Below, piece after piece: positions 1 to 8,837 of a stretch of 64,000 bases of DNA. A model generated the notes under the pieces. It made no database searches. It saw only the letters and a program-made list of their open reading frames with translations, and was not told where the DNA came from. The stretch is taken from contig NZ_CP011272.1 in NCBI RefSeq assembly GCF_001610875.1, positions 6,243,988-6,307,987 on the forward strand, in the 5' to 3' direction. Within the stretch, counting starts at the first letter, position 1. Each line of letters opens with the position of its first letter. The translations under genes and the position numbers were made by a program. The DNA comes from Pirellula sp. SH-Sr6A (GTDB taxonomy: Bacteria > Planctomycetota > Planctomycetia > Pirellulales > Pirellulaceae).

Positions 1-1849
1 TGTACGCATAAGCGAGCGCATCGGTCTCGCTTGCACCTGCTGGAAATGGGCCTGAAATAAGTCGATCGACAGGGCTAGGTTTCCCGCCCAAAATCTCGTC
101 ACTCAGAATAGCGGATCGATTGATTGCGTAGAGCAAAGCGCGACGAAATTCTCGGTCTTCGAAAAATGGTCCCTTTCCGCGCGGAACCAACATGTGCACC
201 ATAGGGAGCGCGTAGGGTTCGGTTTTGATGTATCGATAACCGCCCAGCCGTCGAGCGTCCGCAGGAAAGAGACGATCGATGAATTCGAGTTCCCCTTTTA
301 GGAGATCGTTGATCGCTTGATTGGGATCTTCGTAATAGACCTCTTGGATTTCTCTCGGCTGAAAATCGGCTGCATCCGATTCGCCTATCCACTCAAACCG
401 CTTCCTGTTGTCTTCCTCCGATTTCAATTGGTAGATTGTGCGGACGAAGCTTTGCTCCCCCTGTTTCGGCAACTGCCACTGCATCATGGCTTGGGGCAAG
501 ACGTGAGGTTGTCGCAATCGAATCCTCAGCCTCTCCGGTCCCAAGACCGAGACCGATTCAAAAATGGATGCCCAACCGGGGACGTACAGTGGGTGGCCGA
601 TGTTGGCTCTCTGCAGTAGAGCTTGCGATAGAAACAGGCTATCGGGGACTGTCGAGCTATCGACATTTTGTAGGGTAAGGTCCAGCTGCATCCGGTCGTC
701 ACTATGAACTGCATTTCCGTAACTGAATTGGTAGATCCCCCCTTCGGGCCCTGTATTTCGGAATGAGAAAACGGGAGTCGAAGTCAACTGGCCCAAACGG
801 AATGCGGGCCAATCTGCCAAAGCGGCCGTATCCGGCTTCGATGCTCGCTGAAATACGCCGACTCGTACGAGTGGGAACTCTTTGATGAGCTCATTCAGAA
901 ATTCCTTGCCCCCCTCCAGCTCTGGTTCAATTTCCAGCATCCTAACAGCGGCTTGCCTCGCACGGCCGTAATCGCCCGCTTGTCGAAATTCGGTCGCACT
1001 CTTGCGATATGTCTCCGCCAGCTCTTGAAATCGAGACTTCGCTTTCGCGACCATCGGAAGCTTACCCGGGTATTCCTTGTCCAATCGAAGGATCATCGAG
1101 CGAGCCACCCCGAGTTCGTTTCGGGCAAACAGGTCGTCGATCAATTTCGCGGCGACCGAGGAGATCGCTGTCTGCACATCTTCAGTTCTGAAGTTGGGAA
1201 ACCGTCGTTGAAGCTCTTCCAAGGCCGCGAGGGTGTGAGGGAGGTCGCCCGAGGAAGCCATGTCTCTCGCGGAAGAAAAAAGAAACTCCTGGTGCAACGT
1301 TTGCACATTTGAAGACTGTGGGTAATTATCGCGCAAGTAAACCAGATGCTCGAACGCTTCGGCGTAATCTTTGTTGGCCAGCAGCTTTTTGGCACGGTCC
1401 AGGACCAGTTCTTCCCAAAGGATTATTTTGGAAATGTCTTTCCATTGAATCTCGTAGAGGCGTCCTGGAAACAGGTTCAGGACACAACGCAGTTTCTCCG
1501 CAGGCTTTGGAGAGCTAGGAACTTTTCGGTCAGGCAAGTCGAGTAAATTGACTTGAACGCTTTTGCCTCCATGCTCAGCCGTTACCACGATGACATCGAA
1601 CGGGGGTGCGTCCAAGACCGATCCCGTCACACCGATCTCCTCCAATACTTGATCGAGCGATTGTGCCACGCATGGATTGCTGAGGGCCATCAGCGCGAGC
1701 ATCCCACTTATCAGCAGCCAACTTCGTTCGATCAAGATTCCATGAATCCGTCGAAGCGTACTTCGAGTGCCGTTGAAGAACCCTTGCAACGGCTTCGATA
1801 GAGAGTGGGATGGCGATTCCATCAATGTCAGGTTTGGCATATTCATCAT
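1..1849 (-). CDS. Peptide-type (SBP_bac_5) ABC solute-binding protein, 3' end beyond left edge
   Basis: The minus-strand frame is open from 1849 to the window edge, giving about 616 residues without the C-terminus. A long N-terminal extension has a hydrophobic signal-like stretch near residues 43-63 ending in NPCVAQ. A helical, TPR-like part follows (about 115-290). The rest resembles SBP_bac_5 proteins, with the family-typical run YYEDPNQAINDLLKGELEF and then FFEDREFRRALLYAINRSA. Such proteins normally deliver peptides to an ABC transporter, but no permease or ATPase is visible here. The ATG at 1849 overlaps the stop of the upstream PQQ gene (TGATG), which suggests translational coupling as the last visible gene of the Exb operon. 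The helical N-terminal part is unusual for a plain binding protein, so a sensory or structural role is possible. Confidence 0.8.
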   Translation of the reverse strand, partial: MMNMPNLTLMESPSHSLSKPLQGFFNGTRSTLRRIHGILIERSWLLISGMLALMALSNPCVAQSLDQVLEEIGVTGSVLDAPPFDVIVVTAEHGGKSVQVNLLDLPDRKVPSSPKPAEKLRCVLNLFPGRLYEIQWKDISKIILWEELVLDRAKKLLANKDYAEAFEHLVYLRDNYPQSSNVQTLHQEFLFSSARDMASSGDLPHTLAALEELQRRFPNFRTEDVQTAISSVAAKLIDDLFARNELGVARSMILRLDKEYPGKLPMVAKAKSRFQELAETYRKSATEFRQAGDYGRARQAAVRMLEIEPELEGGKEFLNELIKEFPLVRVGVFQRASKPDTAALADWPAFRLGQLTSTPVFSFRNTGPEGGIYQFSYGNAVHSDDRMQLDLTLQNVDSSTVPDSLFLSQALLQRANIGHPLYVPGWASIFESVSVLGPERLRIRLRQPHVLPQAMMQWQLPKQGEQSFVRTIYQLKSEEDNRKRFEWIGESDAADFQPREIQEVYYEDPNQAINDLLKGELEFIDRLFPADARRLGGYRYIKTEPYALPMVHMLVPRGKGPFFEDREFRRALLYAINRSAILSDEILGGKPSPVDRLISGPFPAGASETDALAYAY

Positions 1850-4800
1850 CACTCGTTCGCGCTCGGTACAGGAACAGCGATTACAGTCCCTTCGTCACCG
1901 GCGACCACGGCTGCGTTCCCCTCAACGATCGGTGCAAGATAAACGGGCTCGCCAATCGTGGTCTTGCCAGCAATCTTTCCTTCCGTAGGGGAGATTCGAA
2001 GCAAGTCACCCGTGGCCGTTCCAATCAACAGATCGCTCCCGACGATCGCAGGTCTGCCACGCAACTGGATTCGATCCAGATTGATGGCCCATCGCTTCTT
2101 CCCCTTGTCGTCAGCAGCTACAAGTCCTTCAATTTCGCTGTACGCGAGAACCAAACTCACTTCACCGGATTGAACCGAATACGGCCCCCAAGCAAACCGA
2201 CCCTCCATTGGAAGCGACGCAAAGAGCTTTAACTCGATGCCATCGAAGAAATCCAACTGGTCTCCGGCGTCATTAGTGCTTACCGCGACGACAGTATTGT
2301 TCAATACCGATAGGCGACCTTTCAGCTTCCGATCGAGATCTTGCTGCAATATGGTCCGCAACTGCTTTCCAGTCGACAGCTTGTAGATACTCCGCGCTTC
2401 ATCGGCGATAACGATACTCTGCTTGTCAGGTAGCAGGACTGGATTCAACCAACGCGGTTGCTCTCCGGCTGAAATCGTGGGTTGGAATGGAACCCCCACG
2501 ATTTGTGCATTGTCTGGATCGAGCAACACAAGTTGGGAATTGGTAAGAGGGACCACCACCAAATTGCCAACCGCGATAGGATCATTGGCCGCCGTGGCTC
2601 CGCCGAAGTCGATGGACACCAGTCTGCTTACACCCCGCGAACGAGATGGATCGATCAAGAGCAATTGATTCTCCTTCTCGGCATTGAAGACGACCAATTT
2701 GCCATCTTGTAGAGTCACCGAAGAGATAAACTTCATCAATCGTTGGTTTCGTCCAAAGTTTTCGATTTGGGATACCGGAGAGGGATTGGTGAATTGTTCG
2801 GGGGTAAATTGGTAGACCGCCCCTTGAGCCGTCAACGCGGTCCATCGCGACGCGTCCCCCGCGAGCGCGGTTACGGGCACGCCTACATCGGTCTCCCAAT
2901 TCAACTCGCCCGACTGCGCATTGATGCTTGCCACACGGACTCCCAAATTGCCACGCACCATGCGTGCATGAATAACCGAATTCCCTGCTTGAATCGGCTT
3001 GGCGACGAACGAGTCTCCGTCTTCCTTCTGCCACGACCGGTTCAATTTCTGGCTGCTCACTTGGATTTGATACAAGCCGATTCGGTTGGATGCTAAATAG
3101 AGATCCGTCCCGATCATCAAAGGCCAATTCACGATCGGATTGGTCTCTTTCTCGATCGAGCCAGCCATCTTTTGAACTTTCTCGCGATTGCTCGATACAT
3201 CGACTTCAAAGATTGCGACCTCGCCGAGATTGGTAGTCACGACAAAGCGCCGACCGTCGACCTGGGGATCTACAACAAAGTGCCCCTTGAAGCGAATAGG
3301 AATCTGACCGCTCGGTTGGATATTCAATCCCTCATCGTTGGTCGTGTATACCTTGAGGTAGGAATAGTCGGGACCGGTGTTCTCAAAGACCATCAGGTGA
3401 TTGAGGACCCAGATTGGAGCGATGGCAATGGTACCTGGGTTGTGACCAATGTATTCGACTTCCTCACATTGACCGCCGGCTCTCGTAAACGCATAGAGAT
3501 TGGAATGGTCGCCGACGACATAGCGCATGCGTTTTCCGAACGCTCCCCCCATGGGTACATCAGCTCCCTGCGGAACTTTTTTTCCCCAGCGGACCGTACC
3601 CGTGGCGGCGTCTAAACAATAGGCTTGGCCGTCTTGTGTCGAAACAAAAAGATCGTCGCCATCGATTTGTGGGCGGTGAACTTTGCTGGAGAATTTTGCT
3701 TCCCAAACGAGACTGCCATCGTCGGCTTTCAGTCGTTGAACCGAGTTATTCTCAGGGAAGTGGACAAGCACGTCGCTATCTCCCGTGGAGCTGATCGATT
3801 GAGGTCCACCGGTCCAATCGTAACCAATAAACTTCCGCCACAGAACCGAACCATCTCCCGATCGTAGCGCGACCAACGATCCCTTTAGCTTGAAAAATAC
3901 CGGCTCGGTATCACTCGCATTACCTTGCCCATTTCGATTCGTAAAAACAATACGCCGAACCGAAGTGGGGGCCCCTTCTTCGGTTGATAGAACAGGTGGT
4001 TGGGAAACCGATTGAACAAGATCCTTTTGGAGCAAGGTTGCTGCAGCTAACAACTCGTTTAGCCGTTTATCGGTTTCGAGAACGGGGTATTTGCGGACCA
4101 GGTCTCGGCGGGTTGTATACGTCTTGTTAACTTCCTTGGCCTCATTCGATTTGGTCATCGAGTCGATAGCCACGAGCAGATCCTGGCCTCGTTGAATGTC
4201 GCGTGCGGCGCGCGATTGTCCTTCCTCGATTCCTTGGATGCGAAGCGAATTCTGCGTTCGTTCTTGAGGACCGATGTAACGTGGGTCGCGAATGAGAGCC
4301 ATGTGCTCGGAAAGTCGATCGAGCAGTTTCTGCCGTTCCTCTAGTGACTCCGTGTTATCGATGCGAGAAAGAAACTTGTCGGCAATACGAAGCAGCATGT
4401 CCGACATGTCGGGCCGAAGAACACCCACCGCATCCTCCCCCGCGATCGTGGGGAGCAATTCCTGGGCGCGAGTTGCGGCAGTGCTGGGGTCGGCAACCTT
4501 TTCGGCATCCTCTCGAATGGTCGCGAGAACTGCCCGCACCTTCGCTTCGCTCGCTCGATCGTCCCTAGGGAATTTGTACGCAAAGTCGGTGAATAATTTC
4601 GCGGCGGTCTCGTAGTCTCGGGCTTCGTACGTCGATTCCGCGCGATCGAATGCTTCTTTTGCTGTTCCTTGTGTCACCCACCAGAGCAAGGGGACCAGCG
4701 CGACCAGCAATAGCAGTAGAAAGAAACCAACGCCCAGGATTCGAAATGACTCCCACGCGCTTTTCGTAGGAGTTCCGCCAGATATGACTCGCTTTGGAAA

Positions 4801-5232
4801 ATCATCGACATCCAGATCCGATCGACTCACGGGAGCGGAGGTCGCTACGATCTCGACTGGGGTTTCATTCTCGTCCGATTCGCTTCCGTCCTTGGAATCC
4901 GAAACGACTTCGACGTCGACTTCGTCCATGTCATCCGGCAACAGATCTTCGACCGAATCGTGGTCGTTGGGGACGGGGCTATCGATGGGCCGTCCGCCTC
5001 GCAATGCCGTAGTCGGATCGTTCGCGGATCGATCGAGCGTCTCGTTCAACTCGGTGATCAGCTTGGTCGCTTGAAAACGCGTCAACTGTCCGTTCTCCAC
5101 CAAAAGCTTTGCGATCGCTTCTGGGGTTACCCGAACCTTGGACGTTTCGACCTGACGGTAGAGCTCTTGGATGATCTCCGGATCGAGCAGTCCACGACTT
5201 TCAAGCAAACGAATAAAAGCAGTTGCTGCCAT
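1849..5232 (-). CDS. Large membrane-anchored PQQ-type beta-propeller protein with N-terminal pre-kinase-like domain
   Basis: The protein has 1127 residues. Residues 1-70 end in LTRFQATKLITEL, resembling the short helical domain (LTxxQAxxLL) that precedes many planctomycete Ser/Thr kinase domains, yet no kinase follows. An acidic linker (about 75-150) leads to one transmembrane helix (about 163-186, rich in Leu and Val). A helical TPR-like region (about 190-390) follows, then a long C-terminal region (about 410-1127) with repeated PQQ-type blade motifs such as LDAATGTVRWGKK and INAQSGELNWETD. The propeller should lie outside the cytoplasmic membrane. The ATG lies 3 bases after the zinc-ribbon ExbD stop, and the stop overlaps the next gene. 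I infer it is the extracytoplasmic partner of the ExbB/ExbD motor; binding of PQQ itself is not implied. Confidence 0.85.
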   Translation of the reverse strand: MAATAFIRLLESRGLLDPEIIQELYRQVETSKVRVTPEAIAKLLVENGQLTRFQATKLITELNETLDRSANDPTTALRGGRPIDSPVPNDHDSVEDLLPDDMDEVDVEVVSDSKDGSESDENETPVEIVATSAPVSRSDLDVDDFPKRVISGGTPTKSAWESFRILGVGFFLLLLLVALVPLLWWVTQGTAKEAFDRAESTYEARDYETAAKLFTDFAYKFPRDDRASEAKVRAVLATIREDAEKVADPSTAATRAQELLPTIAGEDAVGVLRPDMSDMLLRIADKFLSRIDNTESLEERQKLLDRLSEHMALIRDPRYIGPQERTQNSLRIQGIEEGQSRAARDIQRGQDLLVAIDSMTKSNEAKEVNKTYTTRRDLVRKYPVLETDKRLNELLAAATLLQKDLVQSVSQPPVLSTEEGAPTSVRRIVFTNRNGQGNASDTEPVFFKLKGSLVALRSGDGSVLWRKFIGYDWTGGPQSISSTGDSDVLVHFPENNSVQRLKADDGSLVWEAKFSSKVHRPQIDGDDLFVSTQDGQAYCLDAATGTVRWGKKVPQGADVPMGGAFGKRMRYVVGDHSNLYAFTRAGGQCEEVEYIGHNPGTIAIAPIWVLNHLMVFENTGPDYSYLKVYTTNDEGLNIQPSGQIPIRFKGHFVVDPQVDGRRFVVTTNLGEVAIFEVDVSSNREKVQKMAGSIEKETNPIVNWPLMIGTDLYLASNRIGLYQIQVSSQKLNRSWQKEDGDSFVAKPIQAGNSVIHARMVRGNLGVRVASINAQSGELNWETDVGVPVTALAGDASRWTALTAQGAVYQFTPEQFTNPSPVSQIENFGRNQRLMKFISSVTLQDGKLVVFNAEKENQLLLIDPSRSRGVSRLVSIDFGGATAANDPIAVGNLVVVPLTNSQLVLLDPDNAQIVGVPFQPTISAGEQPRWLNPVLLPDKQSIVIADEARSIYKLSTGKQLRTILQQDLDRKLKGRLSVLNNTVVAVSTNDAGDQLDFFDGIELKLFASLPMEGRFAWGPYSVQSGEVSLVLAYSEIEGLVAADDKGKKRWAINLDRIQLRGRPAIVGSDLLIGTATGDLLRISPTEGKIAGKTTIGEPVYLAPIVEGNAAVVAGDEGTVIAVPVPSANE

Positions 5233-5235
5233 CGA

Positions 5236-6147
5236 CTATTGAAACTCCTCGACCACTTGAACCTGAAAATTCGTGAATCCTTTGTCCCGTCCCGCATCCA
5301 AGGCAGCAACAACCGCAGCATGGATGCAATCGACATGGGCCTCGATCATGAGTTTGAGTTGGTCCTCATTTGCCCCTGTCGCCACCTCTGCCCTCGCGTC
5401 GGAAAGCGCGAGCAACAGATCCTGTTTGCTACTGGCCTCGCGCTCATCCCCTCCCGGCAAAATAATTGTGTATCCATTGAATTCATCGATCTGAACTCGA
5501 ACCAAATCGAAAACAGGCGGAGGTTCGGTCGCCATGGCTGCGTTGTCCGAAAGGGGCGGTGGCTCCTCAAACACTTTCTCTTTGCTGAAGGAAGCTGTGA
5601 TCATGAAGAAGATAAGAAGCAGAAATGTGACATCGACCATCGGGGTCATGTCCATATCATCTTTCGGTAGCTCCTTTTTGGGAAAGGAGATCTCGTCGAA
5701 TTCGTCCTCCCCATCGGACTGCGACGCCTGTTCACGCTCTAGTTCTAAGCTGACTTCTTCTAAGCTACCCAGCAGCAAACTGCTACCGCGCGAAGTCGCA
5801 ACTGGAATGCGATTCGTCTCGGATACTTTCGGAGCCGAATCCAGTACCAGCTCCGCGACCTCGATCTCCTCGGCCTCGATTCCATCTGCTCCCGTTGCGT
5901 CGGCCAACTCAACGGGCTCCAGAAACTCCTCGTTCGAGGCCGTGATTCGGTCCAAATCTACCGTTCCGTTTGCGTCGCCACGGGATTTAGCGATGGACTC
6001 GGGGGCAACGTTTTGTTTTGATTCCAGTTGATTGCCCGAGACCGTGATGCTTCCACTGCAGTGGGGGCACCGGATCTCTCGACCTGCCAATCGGTTGTTG
6101 ACGGATAGAGAGGATTGACATTGAGGGCATATAAGTCGAATCGACAT
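5236..6147 (-). CDS. ExbD/TolR-family protein with N-terminal zinc ribbon
   Basis: The 303-residue protein starts with a zinc ribbon: C7 and C10, then C27 and C30, both pairs as CPxC. An acidic, low-complexity linker of about 130 residues follows. Then comes the ExbD core: DMDMTPMVDVTFLLLIFFMI at about 160-180 is the single transmembrane helix with the conserved membrane Asp, followed by a periplasmic domain to the end. Ordinary ExbD proteins have about 140 residues, so the cytoplasmic extension is the odd part. The gene starts 3 bases after the shorter exbD and ends 3 bases before the PQQ gene. In known systems ExbB/ExbD convert proton flow into motion of a periplasmic partner. The zinc ribbon could sense or bind something in the cytoplasm; that is inference. 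Confidence 0.88.
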   Translation of the reverse strand: MSIRLICPQCQSSLSVNNRLAGREIRCPHCSGSITVSGNQLESKQNVAPESIAKSRGDANGTVDLDRITASNEEFLEPVELADATGADGIEAEEIEVAELVLDSAPKVSETNRIPVATSRGSSLLLGSLEEVSLELEREQASQSDGEDEFDEISFPKKELPKDDMDMTPMVDVTFLLLIFFMITASFSKEKVFEEPPPLSDNAAMATEPPPVFDLVRVQIDEFNGYTIILPGGDEREASSKQDLLLALSDARAEVATGANEDQLKLMIEAHVDCIHAAVVAALDAGRDKGFTNFQVQVVEEFQ

Positions 6148-6150
6148 CGA

Positions 6151-6639
6151 TTAAAGCGCCTCCGAAACGGCAATGTTGATCAATTTATCTTCGCCAATCA
6201 CCTCGCCAATTGCTTGCTTCACTTTGTTCAATTGACCCGAGGTAACGTTTCCTTCTGCGCGGATGAGTACCTCGGTCTTTCGCCCCGATTCCAACTCGAT
6301 CTGTACGTATTCGCTAATCTCCGCCGCTTGCTGTTCTGGATCATCCGAGAAAAGGGTTCCGTCCCCGCGGGCTACGATTGGGGCCTCGCCGGTCCCCCGC
6401 GTAACGATGACCGAAACGCAGGCTTTGCTAGGCACCGTTGTGCCGTGTTTCGCAGGCGGAATGTCGTAGGTCTTCTCGCCGGTCATCTTCGAGGTGAGGA
6501 TGAAGAAGATCAGAAGCAAGAATGTCAAATCGATCATCGGGGTGATATCCATCTCGTCGTCCATGGGAGGACGAGGTGGCATCTGTACATCCTCAGGTGC
6601 AGATTCCTGTTCGAATGTAAATTCGACGCTGCTGGACAT
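6151..6639 (-). CDS. exbD: ExbD/TolR-family biopolymer transport protein
   Basis: A 162-residue protein of normal ExbD size. DITPMIDLTFLLLIFFILTS near residues 32-51 forms the single transmembrane helix with the conserved Asp, followed by a periplasmic domain. I choose the ATG at 6639 because AGGAGA lies six bases upstream; TTG and GTG codons at 6660 and 6657 are open but lack such a site. It sits between exbB and the zinc-ribbon exbD, 3 bases before the latter. Two different ExbD paralogues next to one ExbB could form a hetero-oligomeric stator, as in TolQR-like or gliding-type motors, but no TonB or TonB-dependent receptor is encoded here. Confidence 0.9.
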   Translation of the reverse strand: MSSSVEFTFEQESAPEDVQMPPRPPMDDEMDITPMIDLTFLLLIFFILTSKMTGEKTYDIPPAKHGTTVPSKACVSVIVTRGTGEAPIVARGDGTLFSDDPEQQAAEISEYVQIELESGRKTEVLIRAEGNVTSGQLNKVKQAIGEVIGEDKLINIAVSEAL

Positions 6640-6714
6640 GGATTCTCCTGGAGTCACCAAGGAACGAAATCAACTCGAATGCAAACGAGATACGGAAGTA
6701 CTCTTCTGCATTCG

Positions 6715-7377
6715 CTAAGCGCTCTGGCGACCGGAGCGATGTTCTTTCTCCACTCCAACCTTAAATGCCTCGAGGAATCGAGCCAAACCCGATCCGACGA
6801 GATCCTGCATGTGGCGAATGCGGTTTGTGATCGTTGCCATGCACATCACCAAAGGAATCGCGATCGTCAAACCGATGGCGGTTGTTTCCAATGCGGTACG
6901 AATGTCCTGCGCCAAATCCGACGGGCTCACGTTGGCGGCCGTCGACAGCTTTCCGAACGCACCCATCATCCCAACGACTGTACCGAACAATCCCAACATC
7001 GGCGCTGTCTTGATCACCGTTACAATCCACGCGATGTTGTAATCCAAGTCCGCGATCACATCCCGTTGAAAACGATCCAACGTCAACTGTCTCGTTTTGT
7101 TGAACCCGAAAATGCGGTTCTTGACAGCGTATGCCACCATCATAGGAAGAGCACGCTGATCCCCTTCGCAGGCTTGAAGAACGGCGTCGAAATCGCCGCG
7201 GCGCAGATCGCCCTCGATCGATTCAAGAAAAGCGTCCTGAGCCGCCTCGGTTTTGAACCGTTTCCGATTCACGCGGGAGAGAACCAATACAACGTAGTAG
7301 GCACCCCACAAAGCCACTGCAGCTAGCGCGACGTACGAAGCCTGACCAACCAGGTCAAATACCTTGCTTGCATCCAT
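6715..7377 (-). CDS. exbB: MotA/TolQ/ExbB proton channel family protein
   Basis: The 220-residue protein has the ExbB layout: a first membrane helix at about 11-33, a cytoplasmic loop, and two helices near 112-140 and 164-186. The conserved segment KTAPMLGLFGTVVGMMGAF and the later TAIGLTIAIPLVM are the family hallmarks of the proton path. It is the first gene of the minus-strand operon. The exbD downstream starts 75 bases after its stop, and the other junctions are 3 bases or overlapping. It should form the inner-membrane pentamer of a proton-motive-force-driven complex. With no TonB, TolA or Pal nearby, the likely partner is the PQQ propeller protein of the same operon. Confidence 0.92.
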   Translation of the reverse strand: MDASKVFDLVGQASYVALAAVALWGAYYVVLVLSRVNRKRFKTEAAQDAFLESIEGDLRRGDFDAVLQACEGDQRALPMMVAYAVKNRIFGFNKTRQLTLDRFQRDVIADLDYNIAWIVTVIKTAPMLGLFGTVVGMMGAFGKLSTAANVSPSDLAQDIRTALETTAIGLTIAIPLVMCMATITNRIRHMQDLVGSGLARFLEAFKVGVEKEHRSGRQSA

Positions 7378-7733
7378 TGATTTGTTGAACCTTGACGAGA
7401 ACGAGTTCTGAAGCGTTTGGGAGGGGAGAGCCCCTACGCTGGCCTGTGACGGTCACGACCAATTCCCACGGTGTTTCACCATGGTCTTCGACACTCACTC
7501 GTCTATGATAGTCTTTCGGATTCCGTTTGAGGACAGGTCTTGTTGAGAATCTCACCGCATCGTGGCCTTCACCGGTTTTCAACGTGGTGTGGGCGAATAC
7601 CCTTTCAATCGATCAACACCCGATACTTGGCTCCATAATCTCGCTCGAAACAAGTCAGATCTCATTGTCTCTGCAAGGTTTTCTGGTTTAATGGCTTCCC
7701 GTTTTTGATTGGGTATGACTTGAGGGGGGTAGC
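7378..7733 (+). other. Divergent intergenic region, exbB / zinc-ribbon gene
   Basis: This 356-base space separates divergent genes and should hold both promoters. I see no convincing -35/-10 pair. The only clear site is an A/G-rich ribosome binding sequence just before the plus-strand ATG at 7734. Short open frames here look like chance. Confidence 0.5.
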
Positions 7734-8441
7734 ATGAGCGTTTCCGATTCCGTGGTGCGAAATCTTCACCATCGCTTGAACCATATTGCGGAACTTGAAA
7801 GTCAGATCGCTCGCGGTCCTCGCATGGTCCAGTCCGCACAATTGCAACTCGATGCGTCGGTCGAAGCGCTTCAAAAGTGCAAGAACACCATCCGCGAACG
7901 CCGCATGGACGCAGATCGAAAGCAGCTTCAACAAAGGGAACGCGAGAACAAAATCCAAGATCTCGAATCCAAAATGAACGCTTCGAAAAACAACCGCGAG
8001 TACCAGATGCTCAAGGACCAAATCGCGGCCGACAAACAAGCGACAAGCGTTCTTTCCGATGAGATCTTCGAAGCGCTCGAGGAGGTCGATGCTCTCCAAT
8101 CCTCCACGATCGAGTTAGAGGAGCGAGTCAAACTGGCCGAGGCGGAAAAAGCGAAGGTCATGGCGAACGTTGAGAAACGACTCGTGGATTTGCGCCAGGA
8201 TCTGCAAAAAGCCAACCAGGATTTGGCGGCGATCGTATCTAGCCTACCGCAGGATTTCGCGAAGGATTACCAAAGGCTTGTCTCGGCCCGCGGTCCCGAT
8301 GCTCTCTCCGAACTCGATGGTCAATCCTGTGGCGGCTGCAATACCAATCTCACGCCAGGAATTCTTGACAAGCTTCGCATGGGTAGGCCGACGATTTGCC
8401 CTAGCTGTGGCCGCATGCTTTATCGCGCAGAAAACGCATAA
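7734..8441 (+). CDS. COG1579-type coiled-coil protein with C-terminal C4 zinc ribbon
   Basis: The 235-residue protein is mostly a long coiled coil (about 10-170), rich in Lys, Glu, Gln and Ala heptads. It ends in a zinc ribbon with Cys199 and Cys202 and then Cys222 and Cys225 (CGGC and CPSCG). This is the layout of the COG1579 (DUF164) family, widespread and proposed to bind nucleic acids, with no settled function. The ATG is preceded by a strong purine-rich ribosome binding site (GAGGGGGG). A candidate small RNA and a terminator follow within 270 bases. The gene is divergent from exbB and has no obvious operon partner. Confidence 0.85.
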   Translation: MSVSDSVVRNLHHRLNHIAELESQIARGPRMVQSAQLQLDASVEALQKCKNTIRERRMDADRKQLQQRERENKIQDLESKMNASKNNREYQMLKDQIAADKQATSVLSDEIFEALEEVDALQSSTIELEERVKLAEAEKAKVMANVEKRLVDLRQDLQKANQDLAAIVSSLPQDFAKDYQRLVSARGPDALSELDGQSCGGCNTNLTPGILDKLRMGRPTICPSCGRMLYRAENA

Positions 8442-8502
8442 TCGTCGGGGCCTATTCTGATTCTCCCTTTCCCTAGCCTTTGCGGTTATCTATAGTTCAT
8501 CC

Positions 8503-8713
8503 GTGCTACTTGGAAATGAGTAGCACTTTAAGCCTCCGGTCGTTTTTCCGGCTGAGGGACCATCATTTTGCGTTGGCCTAGATCGCAACAGGCGAGTGCA
8601 GTAGCACGCTTGATCTTCGCCAGTCTCGCAGCGGCTCCGTGTCGTGCCGCAAACGGTCGGAGGATTTATCTGCATTACAAAAGGGCCAGCGGTTTCCGCT
8701 GGCCCTTTTTTTT
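8503..8713 (+). ncRNA. Candidate structured small RNA (or long 3' UTR) ending in an intrinsic terminator
   Basis: No plausible gene lies between 8442 and 8837. TATAGT at 8491-8496 could be a -10 box; the TTTCCC 17 bases upstream is a weak -35. The predicted start would fall at a perfect 8-bp hairpin (GTGCTACT at 8503-8510 pairing with AGTAGCAC at 8519-8526). A second stem pairs CCTC/CGG at 8533-8539 with CCGG/GAGG at 8548-8557. More GC-rich pairing follows, and the segment ends in a strong terminator. It matches none of the 6S, SRP, tmRNA or RNase P landmarks I looked for. The alternative is the 3' untranslated region of the upstream gene. Confidence 0.4.
8683..8713 (+). terminator. Rho-independent terminator
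   Basis: GGGCCAGCGG (8683-8692) pairs perfectly with CCGCTGGCCC (8696-8705) across a TTT loop, followed by eight T residues. It ends either the zinc-ribbon transcript or the candidate small RNA, and separates both from the secreted-protein gene downstream. Confidence 0.9.
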
Positions 8714-8837
8714 ACAACAGCTGACTCCATGCCCGGTGAAGCCTCTGCCAGGGTTGCAATCGCATCACTCTATTGGCTACGATCCCGCGGCCCGCCTGTT
8801 CCCCCACTACCCGCCCTCGAAAGGCTCTGCGCAATTC

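Noticed and set aside
6115-7326. Plus-strand frame of 403 codons
   Set aside because: It is opposite to the exbB and exbD genes, whose motifs are unmistakable.
8527-8560. Resemblance to a c-di-GMP riboswitch stem (AGCCTCCGG)
   Set aside because: Only a short matching stretch; the receptor loop, the rest of the fold and a suitable downstream gene distance are missing.
8568-8837. Longer N-terminus for the secreted protein at 8838-9698
   Set aside because: The extension runs through a strong terminator and lacks a signal peptide; the ATG at 8838 starts a perfect one.
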